Positions 47,832-57,904 of a stretch of 60,752 nt of DNA are shown piece after piece (within the stretch, counting starts at the first letter, position 1; each line of letters starts with the position of its first letter). Source of the DNA: Proteus sp. FME41 (lineage in GTDB: Bacteria > Pseudomonadota > Gammaproteobacteria > Enterobacterales > Enterobacteriaceae). The position numbers and the translations under genes are program-made. The stretch spans positions 1 through 60,752 of the forward strand of contig NZ_JABUYL010000021.1 in assembly GCF_014897315.1 (NCBI RefSeq). Reading direction: 5' to 3'. Below the pieces are notes generated by a model that did no database searches, was not told the origin of the DNA, and worked only from the letters and a program-made list of their open reading frames with translations.

Positions 47832-48531
47832 TGCAAAGCCGATAGATAAACAGATAGGTAAAGAAAAACACGTACTTATTATAGTCCATGTGTTAAAAAT
47901 GACACTAATGTCAAAATTTTGCTCTTTTATATCTACAGGTGATGTCAGGAAACAATGGGTAAGTAAACTAAAATGGTATCGTTATAAGTGATGGTATTTA
48001 ATAATAATGGATTGTGAAAATTTTTAGTAATTTACAATAAATATCAACTTGTTTTTTGGTATCTATTTGATTTTAATATAAAAATAATCTTTTTTGGTGT
48101 TTTTTACATGTTCTTTTTAAGTGAAATAAAAATCTGACCTACTTCATATATAGAGTATAAAAAATAAAGTGGAATATTGCTAATATTAGAAATTGATAGT
48201 CAATATTGGACTTTATTTAAAAATGTATTAGATGTCTTAATTAAGGTTAATCCTTATATATTTATATTTTGTAAAGTTCAACTTATTAATTAATAGGTTG
48301 TTTTTTTTAAACATTATTATTTTTAACTGCAAAAAAATGATTTTGATATTAAGATTAATAAAATACAGCTAAATGTATTTATTTTTAGGTCTGTTATGAA
48401 AATAAAAAGTTAATTTTATTATGGAAAATATAAGGAGATAAATTACACTTAAAAATAAAAACAACATTGCATTAACACAATGGTAACTATTGAGTAATTT
48501 ATTCGCAACTAGTTAACATTAAAGTGTTTTT

Positions 48532-48545
48532 TTGATGTGGGTCAA
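48532..48545. promoter_or_regulatory. FNR site candidate upstream of cydA
   Basis: TTGAT-GTGG-GTCAA fits the FNR consensus TTGAT-N4-ATCAA except for one G. AGTTAACATTAAAG just upstream (48511) resembles an ArcA half-site, and TATGAT at 48574 could be the -10. FNR and ArcA regulation of cydAB by oxygen is established in E. coli. Confidence 0.6.
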
Positions 48546-48842
48546 GTTATTAATTGTGGCAAAAATTTCTGAATATGATTAAATTGGCACGCGATCAAAT
48601 ATGCTATTACAAACCTAAAAGTCGTATTGTTGACCTAAACTCAGAATTCAAATCTGGGTCACGCAAAATATATTTATTATATGTAAATATAAGCGTACTA
48701 TTTGTAAGGTATTGTGTTTTTGGTCTTTAATATTCGTTGTTGTTTTTAGAGGCATTTATTGTTGGTAGTTATGAGGCTTTATAATTTAATAAAGTCGGGT
48801 TGCCGCAAGTCGGTGTCTTCCTGCTAGGAGCAAGGAGTCAAG

Positions 48843-50411
48843 ATGTTTGATATTGTCGAACTGTCACGGTTACAGTTTGCCTTAACAGCGATGTATCACT
48901 TCCTGTTTGTCCCGTTAACGTTAGGTATGGCGTTTATGCTGGCAATCATGGAAACGATATATGTTCTGTCAGGTAAACAAGTTTACAAAGATATGACAAA
49001 GTTCTGGGGTAAGTTATTTGGTATTAACTTTGCTCTGGGTGTCGCAACTGGGTTGACCATGGAGTTCCAATTTGGTACTAACTGGTCATATTTCTCTCAT
49101 TACGTCGGTGATATCTTCGGTGCGCCTTTAGCAATCGAAGGTCTGATGGCGTTCTTCTTAGAATCAACTTTCGTCGGATTGTTCTTCTTTGGCTGGGATC
49201 GCTTGGGTAAGAAGCAGCACTTGATGGTAACTTGGTTAGTTGCTTTCGGTTCTAACTTCTCTGCACTGTGGATCCTTGTTGCGAATGGTTGGATGCAAAA
49301 CCCTGTCGCTGCAGACTTCAACTTTGAAACCATGCGAATGGAAATGTTGAGTTTTGCTGATCTGGTTTTAAACCCTGTCGCTCAAGTTAAATTTGTTCAC
49401 ACCGTCGCTGCTGGTTACTGTACTGGTGCATTCTTTGTTCTGGGTATCAGCTCTTACTACCTGCTCAAAGGCCGTGATATCGGTTTTGCAAAACGTTCTT
49501 TTGCCGTTGCTGCTACTTTTGGTATCGCTGCTGTCTTATCTGTTATCGTACTGGGTGATGAATCTGGTTATGAAATGGGTGACGTACAGAAAACCAAACT
49601 GGCTGCAATTGAAGGTGAATGGCATACAGAAGCAGCGCCTGCTGCATTTAATCTAATTGCATTCCCTAATCAAGAAAAAATGGAAAACTCGTTTGCATTA
49701 CAAATCCCTTATGTCATGGGGATTATTGCAACGCGTTCTTTCGATACGCCTGTATTAGGTCTTAATGATCTGATGAGCCAGCATGAAGTTCGTATTCGTA
49801 ATGGTATGAAAGCTTACGAATTATTAAGTGAACTGCGTTCAGGTAATACTGATCCTGCTGTCCGTGCGGCGTTTAATGAAGCTAAACAAGATTTAGGCTA
49901 TGGCTTATTACTGAAGCGTTATACTGAAAATGTGGTTGATGCAACAGAAGCGCAAATTAAACTTGCTGCAAAAGACACCATTCCTAATGTTGCACCTCTA
50001 TTCTGGTCATTCCGTATCATGGTTGCCGTTGGCTTCTTAATGTTACTGATTATTGCTGTCTCCTTCTGGACCGTTCTATCAAACCGCATTGGTAACTATA
50101 GATGGTTACTGCGTGCTGCGTTACTGGGTATTCCATTACCTTGGATTGCGATTGAAGCAGGTTGGTTTGTTGCGGAATATGGACGTCAACCATGGGCAAT
50201 TGGTGAAATCCTGCCTACGGCTGTAGCAACATCATCACTGACACAGGCTGATATTCTGGTATCTATGGGTCTTATCTGTGGTCTATATACTCTGTTCTTA
50301 GTTGCCGAAATGTTCCTGATGTTCAAATTTGGTCGCCTTGGGCCGAGTAGCCTGAAGACGGGTCGCTATCACTTTGAACAGAAGAATGCTTCTTCTGCAC
50401 AAAGTAAGTAA
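48843..50411 (+). CDS. cydA: Cytochrome bd-I ubiquinol oxidase subunit I
   Basis: 522-aa inner-membrane subunit binding haems b558, b595 and d. His19 (TAMYHF) is the b595 ligand; the b558 His is in [13 protein letters not shown]. The long Q-loop between helices 6 and 7 is present, as in the E. coli L-subfamily. Start ATG 48843 follows AAGGAG. First gene of cydABX-ybgE. Used for oxygen respiration at low O2. Confidence 0.98.
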   Translation: MFDIVELSRLQFALTAMYHFLFVPLTLGMAFMLAIMETIYVLSGKQVYKDMTKFWGKLFGINFALGVATGLTMEFQFGTNWSYFSHYVGDIFGAPLAIEGLMAFFLESTFVGLFFFGWDRLGKKQHLMVTWLVAFGSNFSALWILVANGWMQNPVAADFNFETMRMEMLSFADLVLNPVAQVKFVHTVAAGYCTGAFFVLGISSYYLLKGRDIGFAKRSFAVAATFGIAAVLSVIVLGDESGYEMGDVQKTKLAAIEGEWHTEAAPAAFNLIAFPNQEKMENSFALQIPYVMGIIATRSFDTPVLGLNDLMSQHEVRIRNGMKAYELLSELRSGNTDPAVRAAFNEAKQDLGYGLLLKRYTENVVDATEAQIKLAAKDTIPNVAPLFWSFRIMVAVGFLMLLIIAVSFWTVLSNRIGNYRWLLRAALLGIPLPWIAIEAGWFVAEYGRQPWAIGEILPTAVATSSLTQADILVSMGLICGLYTLFLVAEMFLMFKFGRLGPSSLKTGRYHFEQKNASSAQSK

Positions 50412-50425
50412 CACAGGAGTCCACT

Positions 50426-51583
50426 ATGTTTGATTATGAAGTATTGCGGTTTGTTTGGTGGCTACTGATTGGTATCTTACTGATTGGCTTCGCGGTCACT
50501 GACGGTTTTGATATGGGTGTGGGTGTGTTATTGCGAGTTATCGCAAAAGATGACACAGAACGCCGTATTTTAATTAACTCTATTGCACCTCACTGGGATG
50601 GTAACCAAGTTTGGTTAATCACAGCGGGTGGTGCACTCTTTGCTGCATGGCCAATGGTTTATGCCGCGGCATTCTCAGGTTTTTACTTCGGTATGATCCT
50701 TGTACTGGCGGCATTATTCTTCCGTCCAGTCGGTTTTGACTACCGTTCTAAACTGGAGTCGCCAAAATGGCGTGGTATGTGGGATTGGGGCATCTTTATT
50801 GGTAGCTTCGTTCCACCATTAGTTATCGGTGTTGCTTTTGGTAACCTGTTACAAGGTGTTCCATTAGAAGTCGATAGCATGCAACGTGTTTCTTATAACG
50901 GAACAACTAACGGCATCATCAATCTATTAGGTCTATTAAACCCATACGGTTTATTAGCGGGTGTCATTAGCCTGATGATGATTGTTGCACATGGTGCAAG
51001 TTATCTTCAGATGCGTACTAGCGGTGAATTACATGAGCGTACTCGTAAGGCAACTTACATTACCTCATTAATTACTTTCATTGCGTTCGCATTAGCGGGT
51101 GTATGGTTAATCTATGGTATTGATGGCTTTATTGTTACAAGTGCTATTGATACAGCAGGTCCATCATCTCCGCTACTGAAAACAGTTTCTCATGAAGCTG
51201 GCGCTTGGATGACTAACTACAATAAATACCCAGTATTATGGGCTCTGCCTGCATTAGGTCTGATTGCACCTTTACTGGCGATTGTAGCGACTAAAGCAAA
51301 TAAAGGAGGTTGGGCATTCCTGTTCACTTCACTGACTATTGCTGCTGTTATCCTAACTTGTGGTGTAACAATGTTCCCATTTGTAATGCCTTCAAGTACT
51401 TTCCCAGATGTAAGCTTAACAATGTGGGATGCAACTTCTAGCTTGTTTACTCTGCAAGTCATGACTGTTGTTGCATTGATTTTCGTACCACTGGTTCTGC
51501 TGTACACCATTTGGTGTTACTGGAAAATGCATGGTCGCCTTGATAAGAAATTTATCGAAGGCAATAATCATACTCTTTACTAA
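50426..51583 (+). CDS. cydB: Cytochrome bd-I ubiquinol oxidase subunit II
   Basis: 385-aa multi-helix membrane subunit (E. coli 379). N-terminus RFVWWLLIGILLIGFAVTDGFDMGVG carries the conserved Asp-Gly-Phe-Asp motif; also APHWDGNQVWLITAGGALFAAWP and FRPVGFDYRSK. 14 nt after cydA. Confidence 0.98.
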   Translation: MFDYEVLRFVWWLLIGILLIGFAVTDGFDMGVGVLLRVIAKDDTERRILINSIAPHWDGNQVWLITAGGALFAAWPMVYAAAFSGFYFGMILVLAALFFRPVGFDYRSKLESPKWRGMWDWGIFIGSFVPPLVIGVAFGNLLQGVPLEVDSMQRVSYNGTTNGIINLLGLLNPYGLLAGVISLMMIVAHGASYLQMRTSGELHERTRKATYITSLITFIAFALAGVWLIYGIDGFIVTSAIDTAGPSSPLLKTVSHEAGAWMTNYNKYPVLWALPALGLIAPLLAIVATKANKGGWAFLFTSLTIAAVILTCGVTMFPFVMPSSTFPDVSLTMWDATSSLFTLQVMTVVALIFVPLVLLYTIWCYWKMHGRLDKKFIEGNNHTLY

Positions 51584-51595
51584 GGAGCATAGAGA

Positions 51596-51709
51596 ATGTG
51601 GTATTTTGCATGGCTTCTCGGCACACTCTTCGCTTGTAGTATTGCGGTGATCGCAGGACTGGCTTACGAGCACGCTGAAGCTAAAAAAACTTCAGAAAGT
51701 GAAGAATAA
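51596..51709 (+). CDS. cydX: Cytochrome bd-I accessory subunit CydX
   Basis: A 37-codon gene: MWYFAWLLGTLFACSIAVIA then a polar tail ending in ESEE. Trp-Tyr-Phe-x-Trp at the N-terminus is the CydX signature; one transmembrane helix (residues 4-23). It stabilises haems in the oxidase. ATG 51596 is 12 nt after cydB, with AAGGAG in front, and the stop overlaps ybgE by one base (TAATG). Confidence 0.95.
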   Translation: MWYFAWLLGTLFACSIAVIAGLAYEHAEAKKTSESEE

Positions 51710-51993
51710 TGTTGGATAAAAGTTACCAACTACTCGACAAGGGCCCTATACGGGCTCTTGTTTTAATCATGGCGTTGGTGATGGCATTTTGTATTATGTG
51801 GGACCCTAGCCGTTTTGCAGCGAACACAAGTTCACTTGCAATTTGGCAAGGCATATTACTGATTTGGTCAGTGTGTGCGGGGGCTACTTTTGGCTTAGCG
51901 TTTCGCCCTAAACATGTTGTTGCAAAATGTTTATTACATCCAATCCCTGCAATTATTATTCTAGTTGTTGGGTTAAGTTATTTCTTCTTCTAA
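51709..51993 (+). CDS. ybgE: YbgE family cyd operon protein
   Basis: 94-aa membrane protein with three hydrophobic helices; MLDKSYQLLDKGPIRALVLIMAL and CIMWDPSRFA match YbgE, conserved after cydX. Its role is unclear. Coupled to cydX by TAATG. Confidence 0.9.
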   Translation: MLDKSYQLLDKGPIRALVLIMALVMAFCIMWDPSRFAANTSSLAIWQGILLIWSVCAGATFGLAFRPKHVVAKCLLHPIPAIIILVVGLSYFFF

Positions 51994-51995
51994 AA

Positions 51996-52048
51996 AAATA
52001 CCTTATTTCTGCTCATGTAATGAAAAAGAAATAAGGTATTTTATTTTC
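51996..52048. terminator. Terminator after ybgE, facing also the LysR gene
   Basis: AAATACCTTATTTC with its complement (14 bp) and an 18-nt loop; T-rich on one side and A-rich on the other, between converging genes. Confidence 0.85.
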
Positions 52049-52083
52049 TAATACTCTTCCTAAAACAACATATTCTCTTGTTT

Positions 52084-52971
52084 CTATAACTGAATATTTT
52101 CTTTTAAGTAATCAATAAATAAGCGTGTTTTCCTTGGAATATGTTCACCATAAGGAAAAATAATATTAACGGATTGTGTTAAAAATGAAAGTTCAGGAAA
52201 CAGCACCACTAATTGTTTATCTAATAACTCTTGATGAATATACCAATGTGGCAAAATAGCCATTCCAGAATGCGCGAGTACCATTTTTTTTAAAGCAGCA
52301 ATGGTATTCGTTTCAAAATAAGCCTCTTGAGCTAATTGTGAGAGAAGGGCATTGAATTGCGACGATGTTGAAAGCTTACTTTGACGTAAATTACTGTTGG
52401 CTAAATAGGGAATAATACTTAAATCATCAACCGTTTTTATTGAAAATTTCTGCAATAAATAAGGAGAGATAACTAAACTTATCTCATAATCTGCCAATTT
52501 TGTAGAGCGATAATTACTGTCTTTTAATGTGCCAAGACGAACCGCTAAATCAAGTTTATGATTTATTAAGTCCTCAATAGAAGAATTAAAGGCGTACTGT
52601 ACTTTTAGTTTTGGGTGTAATTGCATAAATTGATTAAGCAATGGCAAAATATAATGTTCACCAAATTCAGCCGTTGAACCTAAACGTAATGAACCTTGTA
52701 ATTCTTGTTGTCCCAACCGTGCTTTATCTAATGTTTGCTCTAACTGAATGAGCACCTGCCGAAAATCTTGATAAAGCATTTCGCCTGTCTCAGTCAGTGA
52801 GAATCGACGAGTATTACGATTGAGCAGTGAGACATTTAATTCTGTTTCTAACGCTTTGATATGAATACTTACCATCGATTTACTTAAACGTAAATATTTC
52901 GCTGCTTGAGTAAATGATCCGGTATCAACAACCGCAATAAAAGAGCGAATTCGATCAATTTGATTCTGCAT
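52084..52971 (-). CDS. LysR-family transcriptional regulator
   Basis: 295-aa regulator. N-terminal winged helix-turn-helix (IDRIRSFIAVVDTGSFTQAAKYLRLSKSMVSIHIKALE...LLNRNTRRFSLTETG, as residues 5-65 region), then a two-lobed effector domain of the CrgA/DmlR type (GSLRLGSTAEFGEHYILP, LDLAVRLGTLKDS). It is divergent from an MFS exporter by 89 nt and very likely regulates it. Confidence 0.92.
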   Translation of the reverse strand: MQNQIDRIRSFIAVVDTGSFTQAAKYLRLSKSMVSIHIKALETELNVSLLNRNTRRFSLTETGEMLYQDFRQVLIQLEQTLDKARLGQQELQGSLRLGSTAEFGEHYILPLLNQFMQLHPKLKVQYAFNSSIEDLINHKLDLAVRLGTLKDSNYRSTKLADYEISLVISPYLLQKFSIKTVDDLSIIPYLANSNLRQSKLSTSSQFNALLSQLAQEAYFETNTIAALKKMVLAHSGMAILPHWYIHQELLDKQLVVLFPELSFLTQSVNIIFPYGEHIPRKTRLFIDYLKENIQL

Positions 52972-52972
52972 G

Positions 52973-52995
52973 ATTGTTTACTCTGATTAAACAAT
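52973..52995. promoter_or_regulatory. LysR-type operator, perfect inverted repeat
   Basis: ATTGTTTA and TAAACAAT are perfect 8-bp arms separated by 7 nt, directly against the LysR start codon. T-N11-A symmetry fits a LysR-type box. A second palindrome GACGAA-A-TTCGTC lies at 53016-53028, 32 nt before the MFS start. Confidence 0.65.
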
Positions 52996-53060
52996 AAGTT
53001 CTATTTTGTCAGATAGACGAAATTCGTCAATCTTCCGTACTCTATGTGCGGAGGATTTTT

Positions 53061-54431
53061 ATGACTTACCGCTATCGAATTGCATCTATATTTCTGCTGG
53101 GCTTTTTTATAGATTGTATTAATATTTTTATGTCAGCTATTGCATTACCTGCTATTGCTGATGATATGCAGATCTCTATCGTTTCCGTCACGTGGGTTTC
53201 AAATAGCTATATTTTAGGATTAACATTAATTATTCCATTAAGCCACTGGTTATCTCAACGTTTTGGTATTAAGACATTGATGGTGGCATCAATGTTAATG
53301 TTTAGTGTGTCTGTGGCGTTGGTGGGATTTTCCCACTCTTTTAGTGAGCTTATTTTCTGGCGTTTTGTTCAAGGCGTAAGTGGTGGGTTATTAATTCCAA
53401 TTGGGCAGGCGTTGACGTTTCAATATTTTCAAGGTCATGAAAGAAGTAAAATTTCAACATTGATTATGGCAATAGCCCTGATAGCGCCAGCAATATCCCC
53501 CACACTAGGCGGATTTATTGTTGATGTCGTTTCTTGGCGTTGGGTATTTTATAGCAATATTCCATTTTCCTTACTGACGGCATTTCTCGCTTTTATCTGG
53601 GTTAAAGAACCTTTGCCTAAAGAAAATACAATACCTGATATTAAAGGCATTATTCTTATTAGCTTGATTATCGTTTTTGGATTGTTTGCTTTATCGGCTT
53701 ATGGTGAGTATCACTCAACATTACTTGCATTAATCATAGCGATATTATCGGTCTTTTTTGCAGTACTTTATTATTATCATTATCGACATCATGCATCGCC
53801 TGTTATTAATTTGGCATTATTAAAAAATAGAAACTTATCGCTCTCTATTTTTATTTATTACTGTATTCCTGGTGTTTTTACTGGGGTAAATATTCTCGCT
53901 ATTTTCTATTTACAACAATATTTAAAATTCACAGCTCAAGGTACAGGTGTTTTTATGCTGCTGTATGCATTAGGTGCCTTTATTTCAATGACAATAAGCG
54001 GTGCGCTTTATAATAAAGTGGGTATGAAACGTTTATTTATTTTTGCTTTATTATTGCACAGTATTGGCATTGCCTTATTAACATTTGTGAATAGTAATAC
54101 AGATGTTCTACTGCTAATTGTTGCTTATTTAGTTATTGGAATTGGTGGGGGAATAGGTGCAAACACGGCACAAACAACAGCATTGTATGATTTTAGTTCA
54201 CAAAAATTAGTTCAAGCGAGTGTTATCTGGAATATTAATAGACAAGTTGTTTTTAGTGTCGGTGCAACATTTGTTGCCATGATATTCAATATTCTTTCTC
54301 TTTTTTGTTTACCACAAACAGCTTATAGCATGACGTTTTTAATATGTGCTTTAATTGGTGTATTGCCTCTGACCTTATTATTTACGTTGAAAAAGAAAAC
54401 TATTACACAGGAAATACAAGATGAATCTTAA
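53061..54431 (+). CDS. MFS exporter, DHA2 family (14 helices, EmrB/QacA-like)
   Basis: 456-aa inner-membrane transporter with about 14 hydrophobic helices, more than the DHA1 gene at 34 kb. Motifs: DMQISIVSVTWVSNSYIL, LSQRFGIKTLM (motif A-like), ALIAPAISPTLGGFIVD (motif C) and SWRWVFYSNIPF, typical of EmrB/QacA drug exporters. ATG 53061 has GGAGGA 5 nt upstream, better than the GTG five codons earlier. The substrate is unknown. Overlaps the next gene by 11 nt. Confidence 0.9.
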   Translation: MTYRYRIASIFLLGFFIDCINIFMSAIALPAIADDMQISIVSVTWVSNSYILGLTLIIPLSHWLSQRFGIKTLMVASMLMFSVSVALVGFSHSFSELIFWRFVQGVSGGLLIPIGQALTFQYFQGHERSKISTLIMAIALIAPAISPTLGGFIVDVVSWRWVFYSNIPFSLLTAFLAFIWVKEPLPKENTIPDIKGIILISLIIVFGLFALSAYGEYHSTLLALIIAILSVFFAVLYYYHYRHHASPVINLALLKNRNLSLSIFIYYCIPGVFTGVNILAIFYLQQYLKFTAQGTGVFMLLYALGAFISMTISGALYNKVGMKRLFIFALLLHSIGIALLTFVNSNTDVLLLIVAYLVIGIGGGIGANTAQTTALYDFSSQKLVQASVIWNINRQVVFSVGATFVAMIFNILSLFCLPQTAYSMTFLICALIGVLPLTLLFTLKKKTITQEIQDES

Positions 54432-54828
54432 TACCGATTTAATTATCGAAAGCATTAAATCTTTGCATGATGAGATTGAAACTATTTTTACGCAATTTCC
54501 ATTATCAATAGATGCAATAACCAAGATAGAAAACTTGTTATCTACGGATTTTTCAATGGTCGGTGTTAGTGGAAAAGCAGTGACTTATGATGAGGTTATT
54601 GCGTTGTTCAGACAAAATGCAGGGAAAAGAAGTGGTCTGAAAATAAAAACAGATGATTATAAAATAGTTTATGAGTCAGATTGTTTGGCGGTTGTCAGAT
54701 ATCGAGAAACACATCATGAAAATAAGAAAATTCTTATGCGGGAGTCGGTCGCGTTATTGAGACGCAATTCTCAGGATGAATGTTGGCAGTGGTACTATCT
54801 TCATGAGACTCCAATAGTAAATAATTAA
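54421..54828 (+). CDS. SnoaL-like / NTF2-fold protein (DUF4440 type)
   Basis: 135-aa soluble protein. The order helix-helix (ESIKSLHDEIETIFTQ), FSMVGVSGKAVTYDEVIALFRQNAG, then strands IVYESDCLAVVRYRETH, ESVALLRRN and WQWYYLHET fits the NTF2-like fold. Family members include isomerases, polyketide cyclases and binding proteins; nothing here fixes the activity. It overlaps the exporter gene by 11 nt, so the two are probably translated together, perhaps acting on the exported compound. Confidence 0.65.
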   Translation: MNLNTDLIIESIKSLHDEIETIFTQFPLSIDAITKIENLLSTDFSMVGVSGKAVTYDEVIALFRQNAGKRSGLKIKTDDYKIVYESDCLAVVRYRETHHENKKILMRESVALLRRNSQDECWQWYYLHETPIVNN

Positions 54829-54840
54829 TTGATTTATATG

Positions 54841-54867
54841 AAAAACCAGTTTAAAGCTGGTTTTTTT
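54841..54867 (+). terminator. Terminator of the MFS-SnoaL operon
   Basis: AAACCAG / CTGGTTT with a 7-nt loop and a run of seven T. The rest of 54868-55137 is AT-rich, holding the ybgC-tol promoter, with no gene. Confidence 0.85.
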
Positions 54868-55137
54868 ATATTATTAAAAATAATACTAATAAATAAGACA
54901 ATCTATGAATTTCTAATTAGCAAGCATTTTTATGCTGTCCTAATAAAAATATTTTTTCTATTCAGGGCATAAAGCATATTGCGTGTTGCAAAGAAGAGTT
55001 TATGATTGGCGGCTGAAAACTGTGTTTTCTATTCTTTACGTTACTATGATTCCCTTAGAGCCACCTCTTAAGTATAGTTAAGTAACCTATAGCTTAATTA
55101 TTTATGGACTTAACTCGGGAAATGTAAGGAAGGTATT

Positions 55138-55533
55138 ATGCAGTTTCTTTGGCCTGTTCGTGTTTATTATGAAGATACTGATGCGGGTGGTGTTGTTTAT
55201 CACGCCAATTATCTAAAATATTTTGAACGCGCTAGAACTGAACTACTTAGAGAAAAAGGTTTTCATCAGCATGATTTACGGGAGTATGATCATGTTGTAT
55301 TTGTTGTACGTAAATTATCAATAGAATATATTGCGCCAGCTCGACTTGATGATCTTTTGCAAGTAGAAAGTGAAATTACTACATTACGTGGTGCTTCGAT
55401 GACATTTTCTCAAAAGCTTATTAATCAAGATGGTTCTATATTGTGTAGCGCAGAAGTGCTAGTTGTCTGCGTAGATTCATTAAAAATGAAGCCAGTAGCG
55501 CTTCCTAAGTCCATTATCGCGGAGTTTAAGTAG
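55138..55533 (+). CDS. ybgC: YbgC acyl-CoA thioesterase of the Tol-Pal operon
   Basis: 131-aa hot-dog-fold thioesterase. The active-site motif is [24 protein letters not shown], with the catalytic Asp in the E-D-T-D-A-G-G segment, and the end [15 protein letters not shown] matches E. coli. ATG follows AAGGAAG. Overlaps tolQ by one base (TAGTG). Confidence 0.96.
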   Translation: MQFLWPVRVYYEDTDAGGVVYHANYLKYFERARTELLREKGFHQHDLREYDHVVFVVRKLSIEYIAPARLDDLLQVESEITTLRGASMTFSQKLINQDGSILCSAEVLVVCVDSLKMKPVALPKSIIAEFK

Positions 55534-56219
55534 TGGCTGACATGAATGTTTTCGATCTCTTTCTAAAAGCTGGGCTTTTAGTTAAATTGATCATGTTGAT
55601 TTTAATCGGATTTTCTATTGCATCTTGGGCGATTATTATTCAGCGAACTAAAGTTCTGAATGCCGCTGATCGTGAAGCCGCAGATTTTGAAGATAAATTC
55701 TGGTCAGGTACTGATTTGGCTCGTTTATATAAAGATAGCCAAGCTCGTCGTGATGAGTTATCTGGCTCAGAGCAAATTTTTCATTCAGGCTTTAAAGAAT
55801 TTGCACGTTTGCACCAAGCGAGCGTTCATGCCCCTGATGCCGTGGTCAACGGCGCATCAAGAGCTATGCGTGTTTCCTTTAACCGTGAATTAGAATCCTT
55901 AGAAACACATATTCCTTTCCTCGGTACTGTTGGTTCTATCAGCCCATATATTGGTCTGTTTGGTACCGTATGGGGAATTATGCATGCTTTTATTGCGTTA
56001 GGTAGTGTGAAACAAGCAACATTACAAATGGTCGCACCCGGCATTGCTGAAGCGTTGATTGCAACAGCTATCGGTTTATTTGCGGCGATCCCCGCAGTTA
56101 TGGCTTATAACCGGTTTACGCAACGTGTAACTAAACTGGAACAAAGTTACGATAACTTTATGGAAGAGTTCCTGACGATTTTACATCGCCAAGCTTTTGC
56201 CTCAGCAGAAAAGAAATAG
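55533..56219 (+). CDS. tolQ: TolQ, inner-membrane proton-channel subunit
   Basis: 228-aa protein with three membrane helices ([22 protein letters not shown]; about residues 130-160 and 170-190). [27 protein letters not shown] is the conserved TolQ/ExbB core region. With TolR it uses the proton gradient to energise TolA. GTG start at 55533, as in E. coli. Confidence 0.97.
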   Translation: MADMNVFDLFLKAGLLVKLIMLILIGFSIASWAIIIQRTKVLNAADREAADFEDKFWSGTDLARLYKDSQARRDELSGSEQIFHSGFKEFARLHQASVHAPDAVVNGASRAMRVSFNRELESLETHIPFLGTVGSISPYIGLFGTVWGIMHAFIALGSVKQATLQMVAPGIAEALIATAIGLFAAIPAVMAYNRFTQRVTKLEQSYDNFMEEFLTILHRQAFASAEKK

Positions 56220-56241
56220 TTAACGCAGAAGGAGAAAGCTG

Positions 56242-56667
56242 ATGGCACGAGGTCGCAGTAACCGCCGAGGCATAAAATCAGAGATTAACATTGTTCCTTT
56301 GCTTGACGTATTGTTAGTGCTTTTGCTGATATTTATGGCTACGGCGCCTATCATCTCGCAAAGTGTTGAAGTTGACCTTCCTGATGCAACAGATACACAA
56401 ACTGTTTCAACGAATGATAATCCTCCGGTGATTGTCGAAGTTGCAGGCGTTGGGCAATATAATATTCGAGTTGACCAAGAAGTATTAGAATTATTGCCTC
56501 AAGAACAGATTATGGCTGAAGCTAGACGACAATTGGAAAAAAATCCGAAAGTTGTGTTTCTTATTGGCGGTGCTAGAGATGTTCCTTATGATGAGATAAT
56601 TAAAGCGCTCAACATGTTACGTCAAGCAGGTGTGAAATCTGTAGGTTTAATGACTCAGCCTATGTAA
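56242..56667 (+). CDS. tolR: TolR, proton-channel subunit
   Basis: 141-aa protein with a single N-terminal membrane helix carrying the proton-relay Asp22 (IVPLLDVLLVLLLIFMA) and a periplasmic domain ending KSVGLMTQPM. Ribosome site GAAGGAG before the ATG. Confidence 0.97.
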   Translation: MARGRSNRRGIKSEINIVPLLDVLLVLLLIFMATAPIISQSVEVDLPDATDTQTVSTNDNPPVIVEVAGVGQYNIRVDQEVLELLPQEQIMAEARRQLEKNPKVVFLIGGARDVPYDEIIKALNMLRQAGVKSVGLMTQPM

Positions 56668-56682
56668 TAGGTTGAAATAAGT

Positions 56683-57762
56683 TTGGATAATAGCGTGGGA
56701 AAGAAGACGAAACCAATCCGAAGTAAATTGAGCGGTTCAGTTATCTTGTCTACCGTCTTGCATTTGCTCGTTATCGCGTTGCTTATCTGGGGTTCATTAA
56801 CTCAGAAATGGGATTTAGGCGGCGGAGGCGGAGAAGGCGGGCAAGTTATTGATGCTATTATGGTCGATCCTAATGCTGTGGTACAACAATATAACCAGCA
56901 AAAAGCGCAACAGGCTAACGTCCAAAAAGCAGAGCAAGTGCGTAAAGAACGTGCAGAGCAACAAGAAGAAGAGTTGCGTCAGCAGCAAGTGAAAGAACAA
57001 GAACGTTTGAAAACGTTAGAAGTTGAACGTTTGCAAGCTAAAGAGGCAGCAGAGGCTCAAAAACGTGAAGCTGCGTTAGCTGCCACTAAAGCGAAAGAAG
57101 AACAAAAAGTAGCAGAAGAAGCGGCCGCACAAGCGAAAGCAGAGCGTGATCGCATCTTAAAAGAACAAGCGGATGCTAAAAAGCAAGCTGAAGCAGAAGC
57201 AAAAAAACAAGCAGAATTAGCAGCAAAACAGAAAGCAGAAGAGGCAAAAGCCAAAGCAGAAGCCGATGCAAAAGCCAAAGCAGAAGCCGATGCAAAAGCC
57301 AAAGCAGAAGCTGATGCCAAAGCAAAGGCTGCTGCAGATGCTAAGGCTAAAGCAGCCGCAGAAGCTAAAGCAAAAGCGGCCTCTCAACAGCAAAGTAAAG
57401 CCGTTGATAGTTTACTTGATGGCTTAATGGCTGATGGTAATAAACAAAGTGGTGCCTCTGCAGCAGGGCAAGGTGGTGGAAATCGCACTGGTGCAAATGG
57501 TGAAGGTGTCGATCGCTATAAAGGTCAGCTGAAAGTTGCAATAGAACAGAAGTTCATTGATCCAGAGTTATACAAAGGTAAAACTTGTGAACTAAGAATT
57601 AGTATTGCACCTGATGGGATGTTAGTTAATGCGAAAATTTTAGGTGGTGATGCGGCATTATGCCAAGTGGCATTACGCGCAGCGAATACTGCTAAATTAC
57701 CGAAGCCACCAAAAGATGTTTATGAACAAGTAAAATCATCGACAATTGAGTTTAAGCCATAA
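56683..57762 (+). CDS. tolA: TolA, periplasm-spanning energy transducer
   Basis: 359-aa. Domain I: one membrane helix near residues 18-38 (VILSTVLHLLVIALLIWGS). Domain II: long Ala/Lys/Glu helix of about 180 residues with tandem AKAEADAK repeats. Domain III (about 265-359): globular, with CELRISIAPDGMLVNAKILGGDAALCQ, binding TolB, Pal and colicins. Shorter than E. coli TolA (421 aa), the loss being in domain II. The start is TTG at 56683 or GTG at 56695; the latter has GGAT 7 nt upstream. Confidence 0.93.
   Translation: MDNSVGKKTKPIRSKLSGSVILSTVLHLLVIALLIWGSLTQKWDLGGGGGEGGQVIDAIMVDPNAVVQQYNQQKAQQANVQKAEQVRKERAEQQEEELRQQQVKEQERLKTLEVERLQAKEAAEAQKREAALAATKAKEEQKVAEEAAAQAKAERDRILKEQADAKKQAEAEAKKQAELAAKQKAEEAKAKAEADAKAKAEADAKAKAEADAKAKAAADAKAKAAAEAKAKAASQQQSKAVDSLLDGLMADGNKQSGASAAGQGGGNRTGANGEGVDRYKGQLKVAIEQKFIDPELYKGKTCELRISIAPDGMLVNAKILGGDAALCQVALRAANTAKLPKPPKDVYEQVKSSTIEFKP
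57250..57321. repeat. 24-bp tandem repeat within tolA
   Basis: Two identical copies (57250-57273, 57274-57297) and a third with two changes (57298-57321) encode AKAEADAK; a more degenerate fourth follows. The array lies in the helical linker. Confidence 0.85.
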
Positions 57763-57904
57763 AACTGTCTGATAGTAGGAAAACATACACTAATTTATAG
57801 CTATTTTAGAATGTTATTGATGTGTTGTATGGTGTTGTTGAAAAGCGTTTGTTACTATTCTGTGCGTTATTGCGTAATAACCGCAATAATAAAAGGGAGA
57901 CATG

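Noticed and set aside
48600-48700. Second FNR site or small gene near GCGATCAAATATGC upstream of cydA
   Set aside because: Only one half-site is present, and no frame with a ribosome site is found.
57250-57321. TolA tandem repeats as a CRISPR-like array
   Set aside because: The copies are contiguous, without spacers, and encode a coding-frame repeat in TolA.
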